The translations under genes were made by a program, and so were the position numbers. This document shows positions 1-10,726 of a stretch of DNA of 64,000 nt, one piece after another; positions within the stretch are counted from its first letter, which is position 1; each line of letters starts with the position of its first letter. Under the pieces are notes generated by a model. It saw only the letters and a program-made list of their open reading frames with translations. It made no database searches and was not told the DNA's origin. The stretch comes from Ulva prolifera. Lineage: Eukaryota > Chlorophyta > Ulvophyceae > Ulvales > Ulvaceae. The stretch covers positions 2,318,108 to 2,382,107 of the forward strand of contig CM041204.1 in NCBI GenBank assembly GCA_023078555.1, given 5' to 3'.

Positions 1-147
1 GACGTCCTGGCTGGACTGCATGCGCCAGAGGATACTCATGTCCTCCATGCGCTGCACTATTAAAGCACCTCTTATGTCGAATGCAATCCGTTCGCTGCCC
101 GACCCACTAGAGAGTATGTATATGTGTATGCATGGACACATAGCCAC

Positions 148-190
148 ATCCATTGGGCCATTGACAACTCCAAAGACGGGCACCGAGGAG
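148..190 (-). repeat. possible SINE 3'-domain remnant
   Basis: A short stretch containing CATTGACAACTCCAAA followed by GACGGGCACC resembles the core of the dispersed repeat seen at 7270, 17806, 26415, 32640 and 42733. Only the core is recognisable, with no tail, so this may be an old remnant or chance. Confidence 0.3.
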
Positions 191-441
191 TGGTAGGTGG
201 GGGTAGCTTCCACAGCCACCCAGTACCCGGCTGCAAGCGCTGTGACTGCGAGGGGGCTGGGGTCTAGCGCATGCTGAGGTGGACGTCTGCGCGGGTGGTG
301 TATGTGCACACTCGGGCCGCAGGCGTGCCGGCCGCTCTCGTATGCTACTGCACCATCTCGCCTGAGCCCGTTCTCGTGGTCTTTGTCATGAGGCATGCCT
401 TGCGAGCCTCCAATGTTTCAGCATAATTGTCGTCCGATTGC

Positions 442-3400
442 AGCCCAGCCGAGCGTGTCCGGCGTGCAGGCGCAGCTCAATATCGACGGGGAGGTCATGC
501 GCCGCACCGTCGCCGAACGCGCCCCGGATGTGCTGCCGCGCGCCGCGGCCGCGCGCTCGGCCGGCGAGGCGTGGGACGCCGCGATGGTCGCCGACTGCCT
601 CTCCACGCTGCCGACGTGCCCCGACACGGCGCTGAACCCCTTCCCTCGCGGCGTCAACGTCACGATGGAGTACGGCCGCTACATCTACGTCGAGCCGGAG
701 GCGCTGGCGTCGTACTACACGAACAACTTCCTGAAGGAGATGGTGGAGTGCGCGGCGGACGAGGACGATTGCAGGGACGACACGCCCCCGCAGGTCCAGG
801 TGTGTGTGCTGCAGTCTCTTGTGCTCGTTGTGGCGCAAGAGTGATCGGGGTTGAGCAAATCGAGAGCGAGAGTCTCTCTTGAAACAGCCACCATGCACAC
901 AGCCACGCTGTCGCAGCATCACACGCACGCGAGCACAGGCTATGCCTGTTCTGAGCCGGTGGGGGTGTTGAGACCTGTCCAACATGTACGGTGTGGCATT
1001 GGTTGTTGTATTGTATCTGATGTAGCAGTCATGGCACGTCACGAGAGCGACCCAATGGTGACGGTGCGCCAGCCTGTCCATGAGTACCCACTAGTAAGTA
1101 GAGCCCTGCACTGGGGCATCAGTGCTTGGAACGCATTCGCCAATGTTGCTGCGGGCACATGCGCTGGGGCATGCAGCACAATATGGGGGTCTAACGAGGC
1201 GCGGGCGCCGCAGGTTGCTTGCCTGACGTGCTACTGCCAGGGCATCCACGATGCGGAGGCCCGTGGCGTGCTGCCGTTCAACTTTTTCCACGCGACCGTC
1301 GCCAAGGCGCAGTGCAAGCCGTTCCTCGCGTTTGACGCCGCCGGCGCGGGCATCAACGCCGCGATCGCCGTCCTCCTCGCAGCCGTGAACGTGGTCCTCG
1401 GGATGGTGATCCGCGCGCTCACGCTCTTTGAGCGCCACCGCAGCCACACGGAGGAGCACGCGAGCCTGTGCTGGAAGACAACGATCGCGCAGTTCCTGAA
1501 CACCAGCATCACGCCGCTCGTGGCCTCTGCGGAGATCCGCTGGCTCGCGGTCGTGTTCGGGGGCATCGTGTTCGAGAGCGGCTTCCCGGACTTCACGACC
1601 AACTGGTGCGCCCCGCGCACTGCATGTAAGTAGAGTAGTAATTCTGAAGATTCTTGGCTTGCATGCTTGTACAACTGAGTGTGGGGCCCGGCACAGGTCA
1701 TCGATCACAGGAGTGGGCGTCAGGGTTCTGCACGTTCGGGCCCTGCTTCATGACACTGTAATACATGCCACAGTATGGATGGCTGTGTACATACACATGG
1801 ATGGCTGTGTACACAGGCATACGTGTATACCATATGTGTACAGTATACATGTATGACTGTGTATGTACACGCATAGGCATGCATGCCCGACCTGCAGGGG
1901 TCTGCGTCACACCCATACACCATGCCGTATGCCATACTGGTCAGTGCGCCTGAGCACACCATCTTGGATGTTGGCACAAGTGGCGCCACAGCTGCTGGCG
2001 GCGCAGTGCACCAGCGGTACAGGTCAGCGCGTAGGGGCTGCACGCAGTCCGCAGGGCCATGCATGTTGATCAGGCGTGGCACTGGGACAGCAGCCAGGCC
2101 GCCGCGACAGCGTGGCCAGCGCCGGAGCATGCTGCAGGTACGCGACGGCGGGCACGCAGGTCGTGGTGATCCTCCTCACGACGTCGATGACTCAGCGCGG
2201 CGTCGGGTGGGTGACGGGCTGGCTGCTGCCAGCGGTGCAGCGGCGCGTCGGGCGGCCGTACACGCAGGAGCAGCTGCACGAGATGCACATGAACGCCGGC
2301 TTCCACCTCGGCAACGCCTTTGCGGAGGTCTCGCTCGTCACCATGCAGGTGCGCGGCCCTCTCCTCCACCTCCCTTCCCGCGCCGTTCCCGTGCCTGCGT
2401 GGGTGCCTCCCGATTGCAATTGGCAGGCACATCGGAAGGTTTTTTTAGGTGCTGCTCGGGGCTTGCGCGGTGGACAAACTGCAGCTGGAACGCAGTTTGA
2501 CAGACCGCACGCACGCCACGGAATCGCTCCGGATTCGCTCACCCGGTATCAGACAGGCGGGGCCGCATGCTGCGCCTGAACAGCTTGCATTGATTGATGT
2601 GTGCAGCGGTGGAGCCGGGGTAGCTCACTGAGGCGCCCTTGCCGCCACGGTCCACGCGCCGCAGAGCGTGGAAGCTGGCACCCATGCTGCCACCCTCACC
2701 CAGGCTGCCTCCTCGCAGCCTCAGTGCCTCATGAGACCGCAGAGTGGTGCCACTGCACTGCGGTGTTGTGTCGTCGCCCCCGATCATATAGACCAATTCC
2801 AAATATTTAGGCCCAGTTTTCATATGGCAGCCCTGGAAAAGCTGCAAGGCGACCCAGCGTGTGCTGCGCTGCAGGCGCTGACGTTCGGCGCGGGCATCCC
2901 CGTGCTCTACGTGATCTCGGCCGCCGCGATGCTCATCAACACCGTGGACACCAAGGTCAAGCTGCGCTACGTCTGGCCGCTGCCCCGCCGCTTCGGCACG
3001 AACTGCACGCGCATGTACCTCACGATCGTCAAGGCCATGGCCTACCTCCACACCTTCTTCGCCGTCTGGATGCTCAGCTTCTACCGCATGCACGGCCAGA
3101 TCGTCAGTGCGCCCCCCGCCGCATGCTGGAGTCAGAGGCCACAGGTCGCATGCTGTATGTATGCATGATTGCTGTGCTGTGCTGTGACTCTTCGGTTCCC
3201 ATGACACCTGCCGGACGGTGCTCCCCCCGCTTGCCACTGCGCGCTGTGTGCTGTGCTGCGCTGTGACTCCAAATTTCCGATGACGACCGATTGTAAATGC
3301 CGCCCCCACTGCCTGCTCATGTTGCCGGCAGCACATGCTGGTCAGCGGGCATGGTAGATCTTTCGAGCGCCTATGATGGCTCAGCATCTGTGCATGCTGC

Positions 3401-5656
3401 CTTGGGTGCGGCTGTAATTTCATCATGCATGCATAAATCGTATGCGTTTCGGAACTGGTGGATATCCGATTGATACAGATACATGAACAGGCTTGTGTAT
3501 GTACATCCAAATGTACATACACATGAGGCAGCAGGGATTGCGCCCCGGCTGAACAAACTAAACACCGGTCGTGGTTGTGAACGTGACCGCCCGCAGCGAA
3601 TTTTGCACCGCAGAGTCAAGTAGCACTGACCGAGTATCGCTCCGCTGCTGAGTGAACACCGGCGGGTATTGCTGACGCCCAGCGCTGCGCTGCAGGCCTG
3701 GAGGTCGCGGAGAAGGCGGCCCTCCGCAGCGGCGGTGACGGCACGAGCGACTCCTTCGTCACCTGGTTCCGGTGCGCCACCCCCCCGGGTCCCCTAACCC
3801 CTAGCTCTGGCCCGTAGTTCTGCTTGTGTATGGCAGTTTTGCCGCTGCAGTGCATGCTACACCTGCGCTTGATGGCTAGTTGCCACAGCACGATCGACCG
3901 TGGGCGAGGTGCGTAGCGCACAAGTACAGACCGGCCACACACAGCAGCGGCGGGGTTCAGATGGGGGTGGGCGTGTGGGTGTGGGCGTGTGTGTGGCTGT
4001 GTGGCTGTGTCCGGCGCGAGTGCTGCCGTTGCGTGGGTGTTTTGGTGTGAGCTTTGTGTGGCTTGCTGCGTGGTGTGCGGTTCCCCTGGTTCTTGCTTGC
4101 GGTGCTACCTGCCTCGCTTGCTTTATCCTTGTAACACACACAGCAGCGGCGCACCCTGCCGCACCTGCTCCTCATCGAGCCCGCTGTGCACACCACTGCA
4201 GCCGCATGGTGGCCAATGAGCTGCGTGCATCCGCTCGCCTCTGCAGCTGGCAGTTGTCATCCGATTGCAGAGAGCTCCTCACTCCGGCTGCTAGGTACAT
4301 ACGCCCCTCCCGGCCCGACCTCACTGCTCTGCCCCCGCCTGCCCCTCACACAGTGATGGCAACCCGGGGCCCCGGGTCACCCCACGGCAGAGCCCGCACG
4401 CTGAGTCATGTGCGGCTGTGCAGGTACGAGCGCATCTTCCAGGTCGCGACGTGGGGCCACTGCGCGCTGCTGCTGGCCTTCCTGCTGCGCGAGGCCGTGC
4501 CCGCCGCCATCGGCGCCGCCGTGAAGCTCCTAAAGGTCGCCGCCGGCCTGCGCCCGACGTCCCGCGAGCTCCACGTCCTGGACGAGCAGATCCCCTTCAT
4601 GGACGCCCTCGAGGGCGGCACGATGCGGGTGCGCGCTTTGCGCACGTGGCGACATGCATGGCATGCATGCGTAGTTGGTCACTGTGGCCCCAGGGACAAT
4701 GCAGCGGTGTGGGGTATCTTTTTTAGATCAACGTGACGTAACTAACTATATAATCATTTAAAACACGCTAAATATGATCGCGAAACCTTTTTAGGAAGGG
4801 GGCCTGCAAAATAACTGCTTGGATCAGGTGCCTCCATGGATGTGCAGTTCCCCGGTCGGCAGTGCCCCTGTGTAGCTCCTCTGCAAGTTTAACAAACAGG
4901 GCATGTGCGTGTTTGTAAAGGCTTCAGCAGGCAGGCGTGTTGGAAAACGGTGTCGCCCCAGGATGTCTGCTGGGTCTGTATGAAAGCGCAGCGCAACCAA
5001 AATGGTCTGTGCTGCACGCCTGCTGCACGCAGGCGACTCACCTGGCGGGTCGGACCACCGGGTCGCGCGTGTGCCTGGGAAACCCCAACAAAGCATGCGG
5101 GCGGCTGCACAGCGGCCACTGGTACCTCCTGCAGCACCCCGGTTATGTTTTTATTTTCTCACGCTATCACAAGGCAGGCCACGCACACGCCACTCGCAGG
5201 CAGCATGTGCCGCATGTGCAGGGCATGACGAGCTACAACGTCGCGCACGTCGAGAAGGCTGTCCTCTTTGACGACGCCGACCTCGACCCCGGCCTGCGCG
5301 CTGCCGCATGCTCCCTCAACGACGGCCTCGCGCCCTTCCCCGCCGCCGCCGCTGCCCTCGTCGGTGCGCCCATGCCCCCCACGCAGGCCACCATCGCCCT
5401 CAAGAGCCAGCTTGATGGCGAGGAGGAGGAGGCTGCCTCAGAGGCGGGCGACGGCAGCAGCGGCGGCGGCGGCGGCGCGCGGGTGCCGCCCGCGGTCGAT
5501 GTGGACGAGTTTGCAGAGGCCACAGTGATCGCGGCCGGCGGCGGCGCGGCGCTGGAGAGCGCTGGGTGGGAGGATCAGGGTGGCAGCGGTGGGGGTGGGG
5601 GGGACGGGCGGGGAGTCCGCGATGCGGCGAGCCTGACGAGCTCGGAGGACGACTGA
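442..5656 (+). CDS. polytopic membrane protein, 3' part (OSCA/TMEM63/anoctamin-like channel suspected)
   Basis: The 5' end lies outside the window. Seven exons join in phase: about 442-793, 1214-1605, 2138-2348, 2875-3106, 3696-3771, 4424-4628 and 5222-5656 (stop TGA). The first acceptor could also lie at 472. Exon 2 carries long hydrophobic segments (INAAIAVLLAAVNVVLGMVI; then FLNTSITPLVAS), exon 3 VVVILLTTS, exon 4 two more (TFGAGIPVLYVISAAAMLI; AYLHTFFAVWMLSFY) and exon 6 CALLLAFLLREAVP. The run from FTTNWYATAGTQVVVILL to DTKVKLRYVWPLPRR, followed by a cytosolic SYNV-containing tail, resembles large multi-pass channel-like proteins of protists that relate distantly to the OSCA/TMEM63 and anoctamin superfamily. 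The C-terminal 100 residues are Glu-, Gly- and Ala-rich and low complexity. The product probably sits in a cell membrane. Family assignment rests on pattern memory only. Confidence 0.6.
1774..1870. repeat. TG/TAC-rich intronic tandem repeat
   Basis: ATGGATGGCTGTGTACA occurs twice 24 bp apart (from about 1775), followed by alternating GTATAC/TGTACA words that can form several short hairpins. It lies inside intron 2 of the membrane protein gene. Confidence 0.6.
3495..3522. repeat. perfect 12-bp inverted repeat, 4-nt loop
   Basis: GTGTATGTACAT, then CCAA, then ATGTACATACAC forms a perfect hairpin in the intron before exon 5 of the membrane protein gene. No flanking transposon ends were recognised. 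Confidence 0.7.
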
Positions 5657-6687
5657 GGCGGGGAGCCGGGCTGGACACGCAGGATTTAAAAATGGAGCTA
5701 CACAGTGTGCCCGAGGTTGGCGTCAGATTGAACGGCCAAGGTCTTCATCTACCTTCTGTGTTGGAGGCTGGGGAGAATCGATTTGGTGATTCGCTGTTGG
5801 CCGTCACGATGAGTTGATATGCTGGCAGGACACACGGTGCAGGACAAAGGTGGACGTGGACGGGCGGCTTCGGTGCACAACATGCATGGGCCTCCGCATG
5901 ATATCGTTTGAGGTGGACTTGTTCTGCCGAAGGCTGCTACGGCGGCGTGGCAGACAGGTTATCTTGGCGCCTGGCTTCTGGATGGAAGTTGGTGATTGGG
6001 CGGACGCTGTTGTGGACGGAAATATGGATGGACGCCTCGACAGCAAGTGTAGGGTTCCAGCGATGTGATGAAGAGCACCTGGACTCACAAGGGATAGGCA
6101 GGGCTGGCACGGCCGTGTTGGCTGGCAGTCGGTGATAGACACATGCAGAGTCCACAAGATTGTGTTGGTGCTGTCAACTGTGCTGCGAAGCCTGCCCCGG
6201 CCACTTTGCATGATGGCTGTGGAGGCGGTGGGTCACGGCAAGTCGCTGACCACTTGCGAGGAGTATTCTGTCAGGCTGTCTCGTAACACATGTACAGTTT
6301 GGACATGAGCGTGGCATTCATGGAATTTTGCAAGCACGACAGCGGAAAGTACATGTCTCCACAACGCTTTACAATATTGGAAATCTCAACTCCAGGGGGT
6401 CTCAGGTTTGCAAAAAGCAGCATCGCAGATCAGCGAATGAATTCTCAGGACCCTTTCTAAGCTCAGGTCGTAGGTACCAGGTCCTGCTGAACACGCACAG
6501 CTAGCAGAACAACCCTACCACGTCACTCCTAATCATACGCTCATGGCCTGCACTACAACTCGATACACTATTGTGCGCAAATGTGCACACTGTTCTGTAC
6601 GGCCAGGCTGCCAGTGTTAAAAGAGGCCGCTCGTTCTGCTATACACACACACTTTGACCATGACCGATTTCTGGCGGGCAGCAGACA
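5657..6687. other. intergenic, convergent gene ends
   Basis: This stretch lies between the stop codons of two convergent genes. Composition is less GC-rich than the exons, and I see no exon-like reading frame with splice signals. Confidence 0.5.
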
Positions 6688-8431
6688 TCATTGCGTGGTC
6701 CAGCCGCCGTCAGCTGACAGCAGCGCCCCGGTGATGGCAGCAGCCTCGTCCTTGCACAGGAACATCGCCAGCGCGGCGATCTCGTCCACGGACACAAACC
6801 GCCCGATTGGCTGCGGCCGCAGCAGCACGTCGTTGATGAGCTGCTCTTCCGTGATGCCCCTCGACTTTGCCGAGTCTGCCAGCTGCTTCTCGATCAGCTC
6901 TGTCCAGACATATCCTGCATAGGCCCAATGTCTGCCAATAGCGACGCGGTAGGCAGCCGTGATTCTGCTGGAGGGTGTGATGCTGGAAGGCGGGAACTGG
7001 GAGTCCAGGCCATGAAGCTGCAGACGCCAAGACGTGTGGCCACGCCTCGGTGGAGTGTCTGTCTGCGAGATGGGAGCATCGTCCATTCGAGCATGGCGGC
7101 TGCAGTGGACCTTTGCTCCGATCTGCAAGCTGCGCAGTTGGACCCAGCTGGTCCAAGGTGGTTGTCAGCAGCTCTCTTCCTATGGCAACTCTGTCAATAG
7201 GCAGAGCATATAGCTGCTCGCCTTGCCACACTGATGGCTGAAACGGCTACTGGTCTGACAGGTACAAGTGATGTAAAGTAAAGTGCATTTGGATTCACTC
7301 AGCCAGTTCCTGAAGAGGACATTGACAACTCTGATTGAACGGGACCACATGCCAAAGGTATATATGATTCGAATTATAGTTCGAACTATCTGACTCGGCC
7401 AGGCAGAGCTGATGTGGATGTGCACACCATGGAGGGGGGATTGTGCACCTCCGCACCAGCACTCATCTGACGTCAGCAAAGTACCACGCACAGCTGTCTA
7501 GCAAGGGGCGCACCTGGGCAGATGGCATTGCACGTGATGCCCTTCCGAGCAACCTCCAGTGCCACCGACTTGGTCAGCCCAGCAACGCCATGCTTTGCAG
7601 CACAGTATGGTGCCTTGAAAGGGGATGCGACCTTGCCATGGAAGGACGAGATGTTGATGATCCTGCCCCAGCCTGTAACTGACCAAGTTGTGACATCCGC
7701 GACAGACACAGACTGTGTCTCCTTGGACATAGCTTACGCGGACATGGGCGCCATGGACACAGCACCGGACGTTGACGAGACGCGGCTCAGTGGTGATGAG
7801 TCACACGTACGGGTCACAGAAAGCTGACCTTTGTCTATCATGCCCGGCAGCACCGCCTTGGTTGTGTGGAACGGCGCTGACAGCATGACGCTGATGAGGT
7901 CGTTCCTGCAAGGCCAGTGTCTGGTCAGGGGTCGGGGGCAAAGGATTGCCGCATGAGAACGTTACTGCGGATATATGAAATGAGAGAGGACGAAGAGACG
8001 TTCACCATTTGTCGTTTGGGAATTCATGCACTGGGGCCACGTGTTGCATGCCCGCACAGTTGACAAGAATGTCCACTTTGCCCAGCTTCGTAGCAGTCTC
8101 GTCAACCAGCTTATAAATGCCGTCGGAATCTCGCAAGTCAGTGGTAGAGGTGAGGACATCGACGCTGTTGGATCGCAACGCCTTGGCCTGGTCCTGCGGG
8201 CGAAGCAACGTTCAGGAGACACTGCCGTGCCGATTTACCTGCTGTCGGGCGTCCTGGGATACAACAGTACAGATTGAGAGGCAATCACTGGCAATGGACA
8301 CGCACTTGCATCTGTTCTGCGCTCGCGATCCCATGCAGCACAACGTTGCATCCTGATTGGGCTAACCTCTCGATAATGGCTCGCCCCATTCCCGTGGTGC
8401 TGCCGGTCACAAGTGCCACACTGCCTTGCAT
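6688..8431 (-). CDS. D-3-hydroxybutyrate dehydrogenase (SDR family)
   Basis: This short-chain dehydrogenase/reductase would interconvert 3-hydroxybutyrate and acetoacetate with NAD. Five exons on the minus strand close in phase: 8431-8306, 8193-8006, 7905-7829, 7672-7514 and 6914-6688, giving 258 residues, the usual length for bacterial-type HBDH. The start codon is followed at once by the first beta strand and the glycine motif [12 protein letters not shown], so no targeting peptide is encoded and a cytosolic location is likely. Other family marks are [11 protein letters not shown], the catalytic serine in [14 protein letters not shown], the YxxxK pair in [20 protein letters not shown], and the C-terminal end [26 protein letters not shown] is typical of HBDH rather than general SDRs. 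Intron 4 holds a truncated SINE copy. The animal-type BDH1 is longer; this form resembles the bacterial soluble enzyme, so ancestry by transfer is possible. Confidence 0.88.
7270..7358 (-). repeat. truncated SINE copy (intron of HBDH gene)
   Basis: Read on the plus strand it begins with the tail (TAAAGTAAAG), then GGACATTGACAACTCTGA and ACGGGACCACATGCC, matching the 3' domain of the full-length element at 42733-42988 in reverse orientation. It lies between exons 4 and 5 of the dehydrogenase gene. Confidence 0.7.
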
Positions 8432-9274
8432 TTTTACGGAGTACAGGTATTCTATCTCAACACTCAGGCGTTACACGAATTGCAGGCCATGCACACTCTT
8501 CGAACAGCAACAAGGTGAACGTCACGCTAGCCAATATTCGCGCAATGTACAACAGCACCATACGTGCACGTGATGCCATACAGGTTGGCAAATGGTGATG
8601 ACATGTCTGTGACATGCGGCACTTTCTATCGGTGGATATGCCGTGCTGTTTCATGCCATCGTCACTGACTCAGCGTGACCACAGGTGACGCGTCGCAGCG
8701 GAGTACGATAAACCAACACTCTGTTGGCCAGAATGCACCGCTTGTAGATGCAAAATGCTGCAAAGATATCTGTGATCTACTGCTGCCGATGATCGGGTAA
8801 TGGTGTGGACACATCATCATCAACCGCAGAGCTGGAACGAAATCATGTTCGAGGGTGCGAACTAGGATGTATGGTTGCCATCGGAACACAATGTACATAT
8901 GTAGAAGGATCCATTGGTAACAGAAACATGTTGATTTGCCGATGTACTGAATTGCTCACTGAGGCTGTACCAGCTGGTCGTATACAACTGACTGTAAGGC
9001 ACAGGCAACGGTGTGCTCATTAATTGTACATTACCTCGGTTGGAGCAACCACGATTCACATTCAAGCAGGCAAGACAACGCCTCGAGAGAGCAAGCATTT
9101 ACATGACTGTGCACTCTCCTCTCGATTTCTCAGGAACAAACCGCCCGATCGGCTTCCCGCTCTACCGCTTTCTATACACACCCCCCATCAGCAGCCCTCT
9201 GCACACACTCTCGCTTGCACATGCCTTACACACCCATCGCCGCGCAGCCGCCGGCGCCTAGTTGCCGTAGACGC
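8432..9274. other. intergenic/upstream of HBDH
   Basis: Contains the 5' flank of the dehydrogenase gene and the 3' flank of LHCA3. No protein-like exon or RNA gene was recognised; the region is AT-richer than neighbouring exons. Confidence 0.5.
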
Positions 9275-9288
9275 CTAGTTGCCGTAGA
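9255..9288. repeat. 17-bp tandem duplication across the LHCA3 stop codon
   Basis: The unit CGCCTAGTTGCCGTAGA is present twice back to back. It encodes, on the minus strand, the last codons and the TAG stop of LHCA3. The inner copy (from 9275) holds the functional stop; the outer copy lies in the 3' UTR. Confidence 0.85.
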
Positions 9289-10726
9289 TCTTGCCGAAGT
9301 TGGACAGCAGGTTCTCGGAGAAGGGGGAGCTGAGGTGGTCAGTGAGGTTCTGCACCGGGCCCTTGCCGGTGATGACAGCTTGGGCGCCGAAGCCGAAGCA
9401 CGCGATCATTGCGAGCCGCCCGTTCTTAATCTCCTTCGTCCTCATCGTCTTCTGAGCCTCGCCGTCCTTGGCCATGCCCATGAAGTTGAACACCGGGCCA
9501 CCTGCACCCACGCCACAATCGCCGAGGTGGGCGCGCAATACACAGATACGTTCTGAATTTTTTTTACAACATCATCACAAGCATCACAAGGGGCATGCAA
9601 GTCCGCTATCTTACAAGAGCGACCTGCATCAAGCTAGCAGCACAGCAAGGGCAGTGCGACCAGGCTCCCTTGGGGCTGCCACTAGAGGAGATGGAAGGGG
9701 CAACGCCAACATCAAAGCAGCACGCGGGCAGTAATTTGAGGAGGGGATGTCCATGTTCAAGATTGCACAGCAGCCACACCGGCGCACAGGCAGAAGGGCG
9801 TTTCGGTGCCCACCAAAACCTACCAACACATCGCGCAGCTATCCAAAATGCGCCGCAATGCATGGGTCAGATTGTGAGAGACACAGGCAGGCAATGTGGA
9901 GGAGGCGGGCGGCACGCACCGGGGTACGCAGGCTCACCGGAGCCCTTGAAGAAGTTCTCCAGGCCGAGGAAGTACTGCTTGCCCATGGAGCCCGGGTTGT
10001 TGTAGTCTTGCCAGCGGCGGAGCTCCGCGAACTGCATCAGCACGACCTCGATCCAGAACAGCGCCCAGGGGTCGATGCCGTACACGCCCTCGGGGGTGCC
10101 CGCCGGAGGGAATACTCCTGACTTGAACCAGAGGACGCGGGTGGGCTCGGGAATGACGCCCATGGCGCCGAGCGCCTCGGGGCCGACACAGCCGGCCGCG
10201 CCGAGCATCGCCCAGCGGCCGTTGATGATCTCGGCATACCGCAGCCACTCGGGGTCGATGAAGCCACCGGCGCCCTCGGGGTCGGAGAGGCCGAGGGGGT
10301 CGAAGCCGAAGTCGCCGGCGTATGTGCCGTCGAGGTAGCCGAGGGACTGCTCGGATGGGAAGAAGAGGGAGTCGCCGGAGCGGTCAACCTGCGAACGCGA
10401 CCGCGGGGGTGAGGCAAGCATGACGGCTGATGAATGACGGCTGAACATTGAAGACAGTAACTGACAGAAGTGAGAGGCTGGTTGGAGGGAAAAAGGGCAG
10501 GGCTGTGCTAGAAACTTCGTCGAGATGGCGAGGCGCTGCGAGAACACCGTAGGTTGACCGACGCAGGCAAGCGTCAATTTGAGAAATGTTATCATAGACT
10601 GATTGCAAGGCTGCTGCTGCTGGCACGGGCTGCTAGCTGGCTGCCGCTGAGTGCTACCGAAGAGGAGCGAACCTTGGACACGGATGTCTGCTCGGCCCGC
10701 GCAAGCACGCGCCGGCCGGTGACGGC
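9275..10726 (-). CDS. LHCA3: photosystem I light-harvesting chlorophyll a/b protein Lhca3 (first exon not located)
   Basis: The product binds chlorophyll and carotenoid in the thylakoid membrane as part of the LHCI belt of photosystem I. Three minus-strand exons join in phase: 10726-10673 (end of the transit peptide and mature N-terminus, [14 protein letters not shown]), 10388-9919 and 9501-9275. LHCA3 features are [34 protein letters not shown], helix A with [14 protein letters not shown], helix B around [45 protein letters not shown] across the last splice, and helix C with [19 protein letters not shown]. The C-terminus is FGKIYGN. The exon holding the initiator ATG must lie beyond 10726 (chloroplast transit peptides of this family need about 15-30 more residues) but I could not fix it. 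A second Lhca gene follows upstream in the same orientation. Confidence 0.9.

Noticed and set aside
6796..9147. ACAAACCGCCCGAT shared by the HBDH last exon and 9134-9147
   Set aside because: Only 14 bp match with unrelated flanks; could be chance.
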